From positions 1 through 10,837 of the forward strand of contig SKZP01000387.1 of the NCBI GenBank assembly GCA_007127275.1: 10,837 bases of DNA. Reading direction: 5' to 3'. The position numbers were made by a program, and so were the translations under genes. Below the pieces are notes generated by a model. The model was not told the origin of the DNA. It saw only the letters and a program-made list of their open reading frames with translations, and searched no databases. The first letter of the stretch is position 1, and every line of letters begins with the position of its first letter. Below are positions 1 to 6,458 of this stretch, in pieces. The DNA comes from Planctomycetota bacterium (lineage in GTDB: Bacteria; Planctomycetota; UBA8742; SKZP01).

Positions 1-1996
1 CTTCCTTGCGAGGCAAGCCGACGAGGGCCGGCATGCGCTCGTCGAGGCACCGACCGGCGTGGGCAAGACGGCGGCGGCGCTGTATGCCATGACGCAGGAT
101 GCGTTGCAGGCGGGGGCGCAACTCTTTTACGTCACGCCAAAGAACACGCAGCAGGCGCTTGTCGTCGAGACCGCGCAACGCTGGCAGGATGCCGGCCACG
201 AGGTGCGCACGGTAACGCTGCGGTCGAAGGCGAAGATGTGTCTCAACGACGTGCTCGCCTGCCACCCGGATCTTTGCCCCTTTGCGCGCGACTACGAGAC
301 GAAGCTCGAGCAAAACGACCTACCGCAACGGCTGTGGCAAGAGGCGGAGCCGGGCCCGGACGGCGTCGGCGTGGAGTGTGTCGTCACGCCGGAGCGGCTG
401 CAACAGGTGGGCAGCGAAGTACAGGCCTGCCCGTTCGAGTTGGGGCTCGACTTGACCGAGACAGCCGACATTGTGCTTGGCGACTACAACTACGTCTTCG
501 ACCCGCAGGTGGCGCTGAAGCGCTACTTCGGCGCGGAGGCCGAGCCGCGCAACCTCGGTGCGAAGCCGCGTTTGATCGTCGACGAGGCGCATGCCCTCTA
601 CGACCGCGGCTGCGACTACTACTCCCCGGCGCTTTGGCAAGGCACCTTCGACCGAGCACGCTACGCCGCCGCGCGGCTCGACCACCGCGCTGGCGAGCAG
701 ATGCTCGAGATCCACGAGGCGGTGTTTCAGGAGATACAGTCGACCGCCGCGCTCGTCGAGGTGCCTCAGCATGAGGACGGCGTCATACTTCCCGAGGGCC
801 GGCGCTTCGACAAGCAGCGCTTTGCCTCGTGGCGCGAGGCGATGGAGGAGTTGTTCGTCGAGTACCTCGTGTACAAGCGGATGCGCCAGGAGTTGAGCGC
901 CGACGACCCCATGGTGGAGGCGGCGTATCAACTGTTTCGCTTCGAGCATGCGGTGCAACTCGACGGCCCGGAGTTTACTCACCTCGTCGTGCGCGGCGAG
1001 CCGGAGACCGCCGAGGATGTGCGCCTCTTTTCCGGCCTTGTCGGGCAGAAGGCGCTGAGCCCAGCGGCGACGCAACGGCTGCGCGACGCCCGCGACCGCG
1101 GCGTCGGCTCACCGTTCGGGCTGCGCATCCACTGCGCTGACCCCGCCGCGCAGCTCGGCCAGCGACTCGGCGAGTTTCACAGCGCCGCCGGCGTTTCCGC
1201 GACGCTTACGCCCATCCACTACTACCGCCGGGTACTCGGCTTTCCGTCGCGGCGCACGGATACGCTTGAGCTGACCAGTCCGTTTCCGCCGGAGAACCGC
1301 CGCATCTTCGTCGACCGCCGCGTCGGCACCACCTACAAGCAGCGCCGCGCCAGCGCGCCGAAGCTTGCGCGGATCATCCGCGAAACCGCGGCATGGAAGC
1401 CGGGCAACTACCTCGTCGCTTTTCCAAGCTACGCCTACATGCGCGTGGTCGCGGGCGAGCTCGAGAAGTTGCTGCCGCCGACGTGGCCGCGCGACGAGGT
1501 GCTGTTGATGCAACGTCAGCGGATGAGCATATCCGAGCGCGAAGCCTTCCTGGCTCGGCTCGACAATCCTCCTACGGAGTGGCCGCGGCTTGTGCTGATT
1601 GTCCAGGGCGGAATCTTCAGCGAAGGGGTCGACTACCCTGGCGAGCGCTGCATTGGCTGCTTCGTCGTCGGCCCGGCGCTACCCCAAGTGGGCTTGTTTC
1701 AGGAGCTCAAGAAGGCCTACTTCGAGGAGCAGGACGGCGACGGCTTCGCGTATGCCTACCTGTTTCCCGGGATGACCAAAGTGATCCAGACCGCCGGCCG
1801 CGTGATCCGCACCGAGTCGGACACCGGTTTTATTGCGCTGATGGATTGGCGCTTTGGCAACGAGAAGTATCAGTCCAGCTTTCCCCGCTGGTGGTACCGC
1901 GAGCAGCCCGCCGAGTTGATTGTCCGCGACCTCGCAAGCGCCGTCGCCGACTTCTGGTCAACCCTCGGGCACCGCGTGCGTGATGAAACACATTGA
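1..1996 (+). CDS. XPD/DinG-like Fe-S DNA helicase (5' truncated)
   Basis: ATP-dependent superfamily 2 DNA helicase of the DEAD_2 (XPD/DinG/Rad3-like) group, expected to unwind DNA 5'-3' in repair. The frame is open to the window edge, so the true start is upstream. The GTG at 59 lies inside the Walker A motif (EAPTGVGKT, encoded at about 44-70) and cannot be the start. Counting that GTG as residue 1, cysteines C61, C68, C73 and C124 form the spaced cluster typical of the 4Fe-4S domain. The Walker B DEAH box is at 175-178, a SATLTP motif at about 380, the motif V-like FSEGVDYPG at 520-528, and motif VI QTAGRVIR at 577-584. The C-terminal end appears complete at TGA 1994-1996. From general knowledge, relatives in proteobacteria often lie beside a VRR-NUC nuclease gene; if so here, it is outside the window. 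The family is firm, the cellular role is inferred. Confidence 0.93.
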   Translation, partial: FLARQADEGRHALVEAPTGVGKTAAALYAMTQDALQAGAQLFYVTPKNTQQALVVETAQRWQDAGHEVRTVTLRSKAKMCLNDVLACHPDLCPFARDYETKLEQNDLPQRLWQEAEPGPDGVGVECVVTPERLQQVGSEVQACPFELGLDLTETADIVLGDYNYVFDPQVALKRYFGAEAEPRNLGAKPRLIVDEAHALYDRGCDYYSPALWQGTFDRARYAAARLDHRAGEQMLEIHEAVFQEIQSTAALVEVPQHEDGVILPEGRRFDKQRFASWREAMEELFVEYLVYKRMRQELSADDPMVEAAYQLFRFEHAVQLDGPEFTHLVVRGEPETAEDVRLFSGLVGQKALSPAATQRLRDARDRGVGSPFGLRIHCADPAAQLGQRLGEFHSAAGVSATLTPIHYYRRVLGFPSRRTDTLELTSPFPPENRRIFVDRRVGTTYKQRRASAPKLARIIRETAAWKPGNYLVAFPSYAYMRVVAGELEKLLPPTWPRDEVLLMQRQRMSISEREAFLARLDNPPTEWPRLVLIVQGGIFSEGVDYPGERCIGCFVVGPALPQVGLFQELKKAYFEEQDGDGFAYAYLFPGMTKVIQTAGRVIRTESDTGFIALMDWRFGNEKYQSSFPRWWYREQPAELIVRDLASAVADFWSTLGHRVRDETH

Positions 1997-2352
1997 AACG
2001 ACAACGTGCAAGGTGCGGTCAGCAGATTGTTGCCGAGCGTACGTTGCTTCGCTCGACGGGTACGTTGTCGTCGGATCCGCTGCTCGTCGTCGCTACAACT
2101 CCGCCGGCGCTGCTTGACCTCCTCAACCTTGCTCGTGACGCTCAACGTTCGGGAGCCTTCCTCCACAGCTCCCCCACCGTCACCGGGAATGCGACCGTCA
2201 CCGGCGGATGCAGCCGGCTCTTGTTGCAGCAAAAAAGTTTGGTCGCAACCACGTCCCGCTGGCGGAGTACGACAGCGCATTCATTCAGCATGCGGGCTGC
2301 ACGCCGACGGTTCCTGACTAATTCGTTGCACGCAGTGCGGGCGCGGGGGCTC
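1997..2352. other. Non-coding stretch, no convincing gene
   Basis: No frame here has a recognisable protein or a credible start. A short direct repeat, ACCGTCACCGG, occurs at 2176-2186 and 2194-2204 (18-bp period). A minus-strand frame at about 2010-2130 is arginine-rich and faintly recalls IS66-type accessory proteins, but not enough to call. The stretch may be decayed mobile DNA next to the palindromic element that follows. Confidence 0.5.
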
Positions 2353-2500
2353 GCTAGTGTTGCGCCAGGTTCCAATCTTCGGGTTGCGCGTAGCGAGCGA
2401 AGACTGTGCAAGGCGAAAAAATTCGAGCGAGACGACGACAACGCAGCACAGTCGAGCGCAGTAGCTTAACCCGAAGATTGGACCCTGACGCAACACTAGC
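2353..2500. repeat. 148-bp inverted-repeat element (MITE-like)
   Basis: Arms of 33 bp (2353-2385 and 2468-2500) are reverse complements with only two mismatches. They start GCTAGTGTTGCG and end CGCAACACTAGC. The interior also folds: GACTGTGC at 2402 pairs with GCACAGTC at 2455, so nearly the whole element is one imperfect palindrome. It has no coding capacity. The outer arms contain the palindrome CTAG, a target known for some IS5-family elements, so CTAG could be a target duplication with the true ends just inside it; this is inference. It lies 8 bp from the intron tail at 2509. A miniature transposable element is the simplest reading; a strong transcription terminator is an alternative. Confidence 0.75.
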
Positions 2501-2508
2501 CGTTTGGA

Positions 2509-2612
2509 ATCGGGATAGGGGCGCCGGTTGATCCCCGGCGGTCCCCTCCCACACCACCTGGCATGCGGGTCCGCACCAGGCGGTTCGACTGGTTGAGCTC
2601 ACAACGCCCGCC
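2509..2612 (-). mobile_element. Group II intron 3' tail, domains V and VI (copy 1)
   Basis: Read on the minus strand, this ends in CCCCTATCCCGAT, as many bacterial group II introns do. Domain V is at about 2553-2586: a 9-bp lower stem (ACCGCCTGG with CCAGGTGGT, all positions paired including one G-U), a two-base bulge, and an upper stem TGCG/CGCA closed by a GACC loop. The CGC triad expected in domain V is present. Domain VI follows as a GC-rich hairpin ending in the CCCC of the 3' end, with an unpaired A near the end that could be the branch point. Upstream of 2612 the sequence no longer matches copy 2, and no maturase gene is present, so this is a solo 3' fragment. It lies 60 bp beyond the stop codon of the SRPBCC gene. 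Confidence 0.82.
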
Positions 2613-2624
2613 GGGCACACAAAC

Positions 2625-2655
2625 AGCCCAAGCGCCCCGAGGCAACCGGTGGGCT
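2625..2655 (-). terminator. Weak hairpin after the SRPBCC gene
   Basis: On the minus strand, AGCCCA pairs with TGGGCT around a short GCC-TCGG-GGC inner stem, 17 bases past the stop codon. It is followed by GTTTGTGTG, not a clean T run. It might end transcription of the ArsR-SRPBCC operon, but the stem is interrupted and the call is tentative. Confidence 0.25.
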
Positions 2656-2672
2656 TGCACGACTCTTGGTTA

Positions 2673-3671
2673 CTAGGCCGTGCTCGGTTTGCGCAGCATC
2701 TCGTCGATCATGTCGAAGGCGGAAGCGGCGCCCTGGTCGATGCCGCTTTGCATGTGCCGATCTCGGTCGGCTTGAGTCGGGTACCGCACGGAGTTGACAA
2801 GCAAGGTCTTCTGGCCTCCCTCTAGCTCGCGAAACTCGAGAGTTTCGATCGGCGGATCATTGGGATCATCTTCCCGAAAGAGATGAACACTCTGCACGAC
2901 GCGCCGCGGGTTCACGATCTCGAGGTAGGTGCCAAATGCAGGAATCTCGGAACCCTCGGGGGTGCGCATCACCACACGCCACTGGCCGCCAACGCGCAGA
3001 TCGGTCTCGCAGGACTCGATCTCGAAGGCGCCGCAGCCCCACCAGTTTCGCAGGTGCTCGGCCTTTGTGAACATGTCGAAGACGAGACTCGGCGGCGCAT
3101 GGAAGCGGCGATGCAGCACGATCTCCCGCGAATGCGGAAGGGCCATCGTCATTACTTCGCGATGCTTGCGGGTCGAACCGTCCGCACCAGCGATGACGTA
3201 TTGCGCGAGTCGGCCGAGGCACTCGATGCCACCTTCCACCGCGCCGAACGTCTTCGACACGTGATCTCGCACTTCGGTGCGCTCGAACACGGTATGCAAC
3301 GTCACCTTGGTGCGGTTCTCCTCCTGGGCCTCGAACGACACCCGCGTTTGGAAGCGGATCGCCTCGTCGTCGGTCTTCGCTTCGTTGTCCTGATCGTAGA
3401 CCAGACGATTCGGCTCGCTGACCTCGCGAAAGGCGATGCGGTTGAGAAAGTCAGTGCCGTCCGGCCCATGCATCACGAAGCGCCACGTGCCGCCGGGCTT
3501 TAGCTCGAACTGATGCGTCGTCGTGGTGAAGCCGTCGGGGCCCCACCAGGCACCGATGCGGTCGGGATCGGTCCATGCTTGCCACACGAGGTTGCACGGT
3601 GCGTCGATCGTGCGGACGATCAGGATTTCGCGATCGGCCTCACGCGCTTGGTTATTCTTCGTCGTCGCCAT
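2673..3671 (-). CDS. Tandem SRPBCC/AHSA1-domain protein
   Basis: A 332-residue cytoplasmic protein made of two complete SRPBCC (AHSA1, 'activator of Hsp90 ATPase homolog 1-like') domains. Domain 1 spans about 13-162 (REILIVRTIDAP, then AWWGPDGFTT, PGGTWRFVMHGPDG). Domain 2 spans about 181-327 and repeats the same order (SREIVLHRRFHAP, NWWGCGAFEI, VGGQWRVVMRTPEG). Bacterial members usually have one domain of about 150 residues. SRPBCC folds carry a hydrophobic ligand cavity; the substrate here is unknown. I chose the ATG at 3671 because AAGGAGG at 3681-3687 lies 9 bases before it; the in-frame ATG at 3680 would touch the Shine-Dalgarno sequence. The first 20 bases overlap the end of the ArsR gene, so translation is probably coupled. 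A methionine in the linker (MTMALPH, about 174-180) looks like an old start codon, suggesting fusion of two adjacent genes. Both genes are expected to be controlled by the ArsR repressor. Confidence 0.9.
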   Translation of the reverse strand: MATTKNNQAREADREILIVRTIDAPCNLVWQAWTDPDRIGAWWGPDGFTTTTHQFELKPGGTWRFVMHGPDGTDFLNRIAFREVSEPNRLVYDQDNEAKTDDEAIRFQTRVSFEAQEENRTKVTLHTVFERTEVRDHVSKTFGAVEGGIECLGRLAQYVIAGADGSTRKHREVMTMALPHSREIVLHRRFHAPPSLVFDMFTKAEHLRNWWGCGAFEIESCETDLRVGGQWRVVMRTPEGSEIPAFGTYLEIVNPRRVVQSVHLFREDDPNDPPIETLEFRELEGGQKTLLVNSVRYPTQADRDRHMQSGIDQGAASAFDMIDEMLRKPSTA

Positions 3672-4083
3672 GTGTTTCATCCTCCTTGCCTTGTTGTGGT
3701 GTTGACGTCTCGTCTGCCTCGGTTGCTTGAACTTGCTGCAGATAGCTCTCCAACCGGTCGAAGCTTTCCTCCCAGCAGCGGCGATACTGCTCGATCCAGT
3801 CGTTAGCCTCCTTTAAGGGTGCCGCCCGCAAGCGGCACGGCCGCCACTGCGCATTTCGCCCACGTTCGATCAGGCCGGCGCGCTCCAACACCTTCAGGTG
3901 CTTCGAGATCGCCGGCAAGCTGATAGAGAACGGCTCCGACAACTCCGACACCGACGCCTCCCCGGTGGCCAAACGTGCCAGGATCGCCCGGCGCGTCTCG
4001 TCGGCAAGCGCGGCAAACACCGAGCTCAACGGGTCCTTGCCCTGGGATTGCGGCGGCTTCGGTGGTGTTTCGACTGTTGGCAT
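3652..4083 (-). CDS. ArsR-family winged-helix repressor (SRPBCC-linked)
   Basis: A 143-residue DNA-binding repressor of the ArsR/SmtB superfamily. The winged helix-turn-helix spans about 18-85: FAALADETRRAILARL (helices 1-2), VSELSEPF, recognition helix region SLPAISKHLKVLERAG (55-70), and wing LIERGRNAQWRPCRL. The metal-binding ELCVCDL motif of arsenic or zinc sensors is absent, as is usual for the branch paired with SRPBCC proteins; the inducer is unknown. The C-terminal ~25 residues are acidic and low in complexity, and their codons overlap the start of the SRPBCC gene. The ATG at 4083 has only a weak AAAGG ribosome site, which lies within the operator, so repressor binding and translation start are tightly packed. 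It is the first gene of a two-gene operon and probably represses itself. Confidence 0.92.
   Translation of the reverse strand: MPTVETPPKPPQSQGKDPLSSVFAALADETRRAILARLATGEASVSELSEPFSISLPAISKHLKVLERAGLIERGRNAQWRPCRLRAAPLKEANDWIEQYRRCWEESFDRLESYLQQVQATEADETSTPQQGKEDETHGDDEE
3681..3687 (-). promoter_or_regulatory. Strong ribosome binding site inside arsR-type gene
   Basis: Minus-strand AAGGAGG lies within the last codons of the ArsR-family gene, 9 bases before ATG 3671. It decides the SRPBCC start in favour of 3671 over 3680 and supports translational coupling of the pair. Confidence 0.75.
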
Positions 4084-4087
4084 GGCA

Positions 4088-4121
4088 TTTAACCTTTCGG
4101 GTAACTAACCTTTTGGTTAAA
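4088..4121 (-). promoter_or_regulatory. Probable ArsR-type operator
   Basis: The stretch is bounded by TTTAACC (4088-4094) and its complement GGTTAAA (4115-4121). Inside is a compact palindrome TAACC-TTTT-GGTTA (4106-4119). Such AACC/GGTT dyads are typical of operators for this repressor branch. It begins four bases upstream of the repressor's start codon and covers the proposed -10 box, so bound repressor would block transcription of both genes. The site is visible; the binding is inferred. Confidence 0.7.
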
Positions 4122-4145
4122 TATCGGAAAGTTTCGGGCCGTCAA
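4118..4145 (-). promoter_or_regulatory. Promoter of the arsR-SRPBCC operon
   Basis: On the minus strand, a -35 box TTGACG (4145-4140) and a -10 box TATTTA (4123-4118) are separated by 16 bases, a good fit to a housekeeping sigma promoter. The -10 box lies inside the palindromic operator, and the expected transcription start near 4110 gives a very short leader before ATG 4083. Confidence 0.6.
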
Positions 4146-4173
4146 CCCCGAACGCGTTTTTTTGTCGCGACAG

Positions 4174-4280
4174 ATCGTGATAGGGGCGCCGGGGGCAGAG
4201 CCCCGACGATCCCCTTCCACACCACCTGGCATGCGGGTCCGCACGAGGCGGTTCGATTGGTTGAGCTCACAACGCCCGCC
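4174..4280 (-). mobile_element. Group II intron 3' tail, domains V and VI (copy 2)
   Basis: A direct repeat of the tail at 2509-2612, in the same orientation. The 64 bases at 4217-4280 match 2549-2612 with two differences, while the domain VI hairpin differs more. The minus-strand end reads CCCCTATCACGAT. One difference falls in the domain V lower stem and turns a G-C pair into C opposite C, so this copy is probably impaired. It is directly preceded (minus strand) by the cut-off start of a reverse transcriptase gene, so it belongs to an intron that has lost most of its coding part. It lies 28 bases beyond the -35 box of the arsR-type promoter. Confidence 0.82.
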
Positions 4281-4281
4281 T

Positions 4282-4437
4282 TCAGATTTCACACAAAAGT
4301 ACGGCTTCCTTCAGCGAGTGCGTGGCTGGGCGTTGACCGGTGCTCTCCGCCGATGCCGCTTGCCCGCTTCCGTCGGCCTTCGGGGCTTCACCCCTATCTC
4401 CAAACGGTAGTTCCAATTGCTTGGACGGCTGGACCAT
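4282..4437 (-). pseudogene. Group II intron reverse transcriptase, N-terminal remnant
   Basis: The 51-residue frame starts MVQPSKQLELPFGDRGEAPK, which I recognise as the N-terminal leader of one branch of group II intron-encoded reverse transcriptases/maturases. It continues through a variable linker (ADGSGQAASAESTGQRP) to the first helix (THSLKEAVL) and then breaks off with LCEI and a stop. All reverse transcriptase motifs (RT-1 to RT-7, including YADD), the maturase domain and any endonuclease domain are missing. The frame ends directly at the domain V-containing tail at 4280, so one internal deletion of well over a kilobase is the simplest explanation. The upstream minus-strand text GGGTTTCGACCCGCAACTC also fits the leader before such genes. 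Confidence 0.75.
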
Positions 4438-4652
4438 GGCGACCTCGAGAGTTGCGGGTCGAAACCCTTCCAATCGTTTAGCCCTTCAGTCGCGACGGGC
4501 GCGACCTACTATGATGAGATCGTGAGCGAGGTGATCGGGAGCCAGGAAATGCCAAGTCTCGAGGCAGGTACGCCCTGAAGCAGGTTACGTCGCGTGAAAG
4601 TCGCACGTTCTGAGGCGAACGGGAAAGTCCTCCGCGTTGAGTTTGTGCGCAC
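4438..4652 (-). mobile_element. Possible 5' part of the degenerate group II intron
   Basis: This stretch has no credible gene but shows RNA-like features, including short stems around GTGAAAGTCGCAC (4594-4606) and GGGAAAGTCC (4621-4630). It lies upstream of the reverse transcriptase remnant, where intron domains I-III should be. Minus-strand GTGCG sequences starting at 4606 and 4652 both fit the GUGYG rule for an intron 5' end, and I cannot choose between them. Complete domains I-III would usually be longer than the space available, so this is likely truncated. The strand of this RNA is not certain. Confidence 0.35.
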
Positions 4653-4797
4653 GCGCTTAGACTTGTGAGCGCGGCAACGGCCTTGCCGGCATGTCGGGAT
4701 CACGAGATTCGGATTCCACTGCGAGAGCGTCGAAGGTAACGTTGCGGACATTCTTACGACTTCAAAAATCGAGTGGAAAACTCACCCCGCGACTCCT

Positions 4798-6051
4798 ATG
4801 GACGAAAAAGACAAGACAACCCGACGCATCGATCGGGCGACTCGGCGCTTTCTCCGGGCGACGAAAAAGGTTTCGCGCGAGCAACTGAAGCAGGCGAAAC
4901 AATTGGTTGCGCAGCGACCGCAGCTCACGCTTGCCGACGCACTCGTCGAACAGGGGACATTGGGCCGCGAAAAGGCGGACGAGCTCGTTTCGCAACTTCG
5001 TCTTGCGAACTTGAACAAGCAGGAGCGGGAGGACCGCGAACTCGCAGCCCTGTTGAGCGTGCGTGACCTGGTCGACGGCGAGACACTCACCCAGGCGCGT
5101 GAAAAGGCGCAACGCGACGTCACAGCCGGCTCGCTGGCGACGGTTCTCGCGGCGATGAACGCGCTGCCGGATGAGCAGTTGCTGGGGGCGCTCGAGGAGG
5201 TGCGCCAAGCTCGGCGTCCGAAGCGTCGCAAACAGCACGGGGAGGCAGGCGGTGCCACGGCCACAGAAGAGGGCGCGCGGCCGTCGCGACCGGCCACCCA
5301 TTTCGCCCCCGGCTTCGACCATGTGTTGTGGGAGGGTACCGCGAAGGGCCTGAGCGCCTTCTACTTCGGTGCCGCCCTCGTGGCGATCGGCTTGTTCTTC
5401 GAATTGGCGGGGATTGCCGGCTTGCTTCTCGTCACCGGCGGCTTCGAGCAGGTTGCCTGGCAAGAAGCCCTTGGGGATATCAGCTCGCTTGTCCTCGAGT
5501 CCTTCCTGATGGCACTCGGGATTTTGGTCGTCCTGATCGGGCTTGCCGGTGTGATTCTTTTCCTCGCTGGATTTGCGCGTACCACTCGTGCCCCTGACCG
5601 ACGACTACAGTTTCTTGCGGTCTTCGGTCTTTTCTTTTTCTTTGCAGGGATTGTCGCCACCGCGGTATGGGCCATCGAGCACATCGACGAGCTCGCCTCC
5701 GTCGGCGGGATGAGCACGGTCGAATTGACGCCGACCGTCTGGACGGCGGCCGGGGGCAGCACGATCGGGCTTCTGATGATGATCCTGCTTCTCGGGCGGG
5801 TCGAAGCGTTGTACGGCAATGCGCGGCTCGGAGATAGTTCGGTCGTCCTTGCGGTGCTTCTCGTCATCTTCGCCGGTGCGGGGACGTTTCTCATGGTCCA
5901 AGCCGACCCGCGCACAATGGTTCCGGTCGCGGCCATCGTGGTGATGAATGCGATCGTCTACATCTGGATGGCAATCTTGGCGAAGCAAGCCCGCGACTCG
6001 TTGCGCTCTGAAATTGCGGTTGCCCGCTTCCACCGCGGCCTGCCTTACTAA
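4798..6051 (+). CDS. Six-helix membrane protein with tandem helical repeats
   Basis: A 417-residue protein of unknown function. The N-terminal ~140 residues are charged and helical and contain two similar units. Unit 1 (about 25-68) reads VSREQLKQAKQL ... LADALVEQGTLGREKADELV; unit 2 (about 92-136) reads LVDGETLTQAREK ... LATVLAAMNALPDEQLLGAL. This order of 'x-x-QL-x-A ... L-V-x-x-x-L-x-x-E-x-L' resembles MshEN-like repeats, which in other proteins bind cyclic di-GMP or act as tethers; the likeness is by eye. A basic, low-complexity linker (137-168) leads to about six hydrophobic segments (187-213, 236-260, 270-292, 318-334, 348-368, 375-396) and a short C-terminal tail. No catalytic motif is seen. 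I use ATG 4798; no clear Shine-Dalgarno precedes it, so expression signals are uncertain. It appears to be a single-gene unit. Confidence 0.8.
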   Translation: MDEKDKTTRRIDRATRRFLRATKKVSREQLKQAKQLVAQRPQLTLADALVEQGTLGREKADELVSQLRLANLNKQEREDRELAALLSVRDLVDGETLTQAREKAQRDVTAGSLATVLAAMNALPDEQLLGALEEVRQARRPKRRKQHGEAGGATATEEGARPSRPATHFAPGFDHVLWEGTAKGLSAFYFGAALVAIGLFFELAGIAGLLLVTGGFEQVAWQEALGDISSLVLESFLMALGILVVLIGLAGVILFLAGFARTTRAPDRRLQFLAVFGLFFFFAGIVATAVWAIEHIDELASVGGMSTVELTPTVWTAAGGSTIGLLMMILLLGRVEALYGNARLGDSSVVLAVLLVIFAGAGTFLMVQADPRTMVPVAAIVVMNAIVYIWMAILAKQARDSLRSEIAVARFHRGLPY

Positions 6052-6058
6052 ACCGCCA

Positions 6059-6306
6059 GCGCATTGAAATCGGTAACTTCAAGCCCCACTCGTTAAAAAC
6101 GGCTACCGGTCTAGCCCCAGTTCTTGAGCGGGAAGCGCAATTCGAGCCCACGCGCTTCGGCCCGTGGGCTCAATGCGAATGTGCGCCCATGCCGGGCGCA
6201 CATTCGTAGTTTCAAGTCCACGGGCCGCGCCCGTGGGTCGAATCCGTCAATGCGTGGGATCCACGGGCCGCGGCCCGCGGCCTTGAAATTACGGATTTCA
6301 ATGCGC
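6059..6306. repeat. Composite hairpin element with 25-bp terminal inverted repeats
   Basis: The ends, 6059-6083 (starting GCGCATTGAAATC) and 6282-6306, are reverse complements with two mismatches in 25. Between them lie four hairpins. GAGCCCACG/CGTGGGCTC (6144-6171) has a 9-bp stem. CGAATGTGCGCCC/GGGCGCACATTCG (6176-6206) has a 13-bp perfect stem with a 5-base loop. CCACGGGC/GCCCGTGG (6218-6236) has an 8-bp stem. A 20-bp near-palindrome (6261-6280) has one mismatched pair. It begins 7 bases after the stop codon of the preceding membrane protein gene. Frames across it are repeat artefacts. It could be a REP/BIME-like or MITE-like element and may also stop transcription from the upstream gene. 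Confidence 0.75.
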
Positions 6307-6365
6307 GGGCGGATTAGGTTTGTGGCCCAACATAAGGCGGCTGCACCTGTCACCGGCGTTTCCGC

Positions 6366-6395
6366 TTGGCGTGACGTGCCGGTGTACCCGACAAT
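6366..6395 (+). promoter_or_regulatory. Candidate promoter for the CNNM-CBS gene
   Basis: TTGGCG (6366-6371) and GACAAT (6390-6395) are 18 bases apart and could serve as -35 and -10 boxes. The -35 box lies between inverted copies CACCGGC (6351-6357) and GCCGGTG (6378-6384). The match to consensus is only moderate. Confidence 0.22.
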
Positions 6396-6458
6396 AACGG
6401 TTTGCTGACCGCGCCTCTTTCCTCCCCTACCGTGAGCGTGCTGCGCCGCGGCAATGCC

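Noticed and set aside
1870..2280. Minus-strand frame with RRRSCSDDEQRI, faintly like an IS66 accessory protein
   Set aside because: The likeness covers about a dozen residues, the following helix-turn-helix residues do not match in any frame, and half the frame is the antisense of the helicase gene.
2214..2324. Short plus-strand frame beginning MQPALVAAKKFGRN
   Set aside because: Only 37 codons, with no ribosome site, no recognisable domain and a setting of likely decayed DNA.
2353..2500. Integron attC site
   Set aside because: The arms lack the paired RYYYAAC/GTTRRRY core boxes at the expected places, and no integrase or cassette array is present.
4501..4580. Plus-strand frame reading TYYDEIVSEVIGSQEMPSLEAG
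   Set aside because: It looks protein-like for about 25 residues but has no start or ribosome site, and it lies antisense to the probable intron 5' part.
4509..4751. Minus-strand 80-codon frame reading FASERATFTRRNLL
   Set aside because: It crosses the region likely to be intron RNA and has no protein-like composition; such frames are commonly annotated by mistake over structured repeats.
6124..6408. Plus-strand and opposing minus-strand frames across 6111-6740
   Set aside because: Their sequences are translations of palindromic repeats and show no codon-level signs of a gene.
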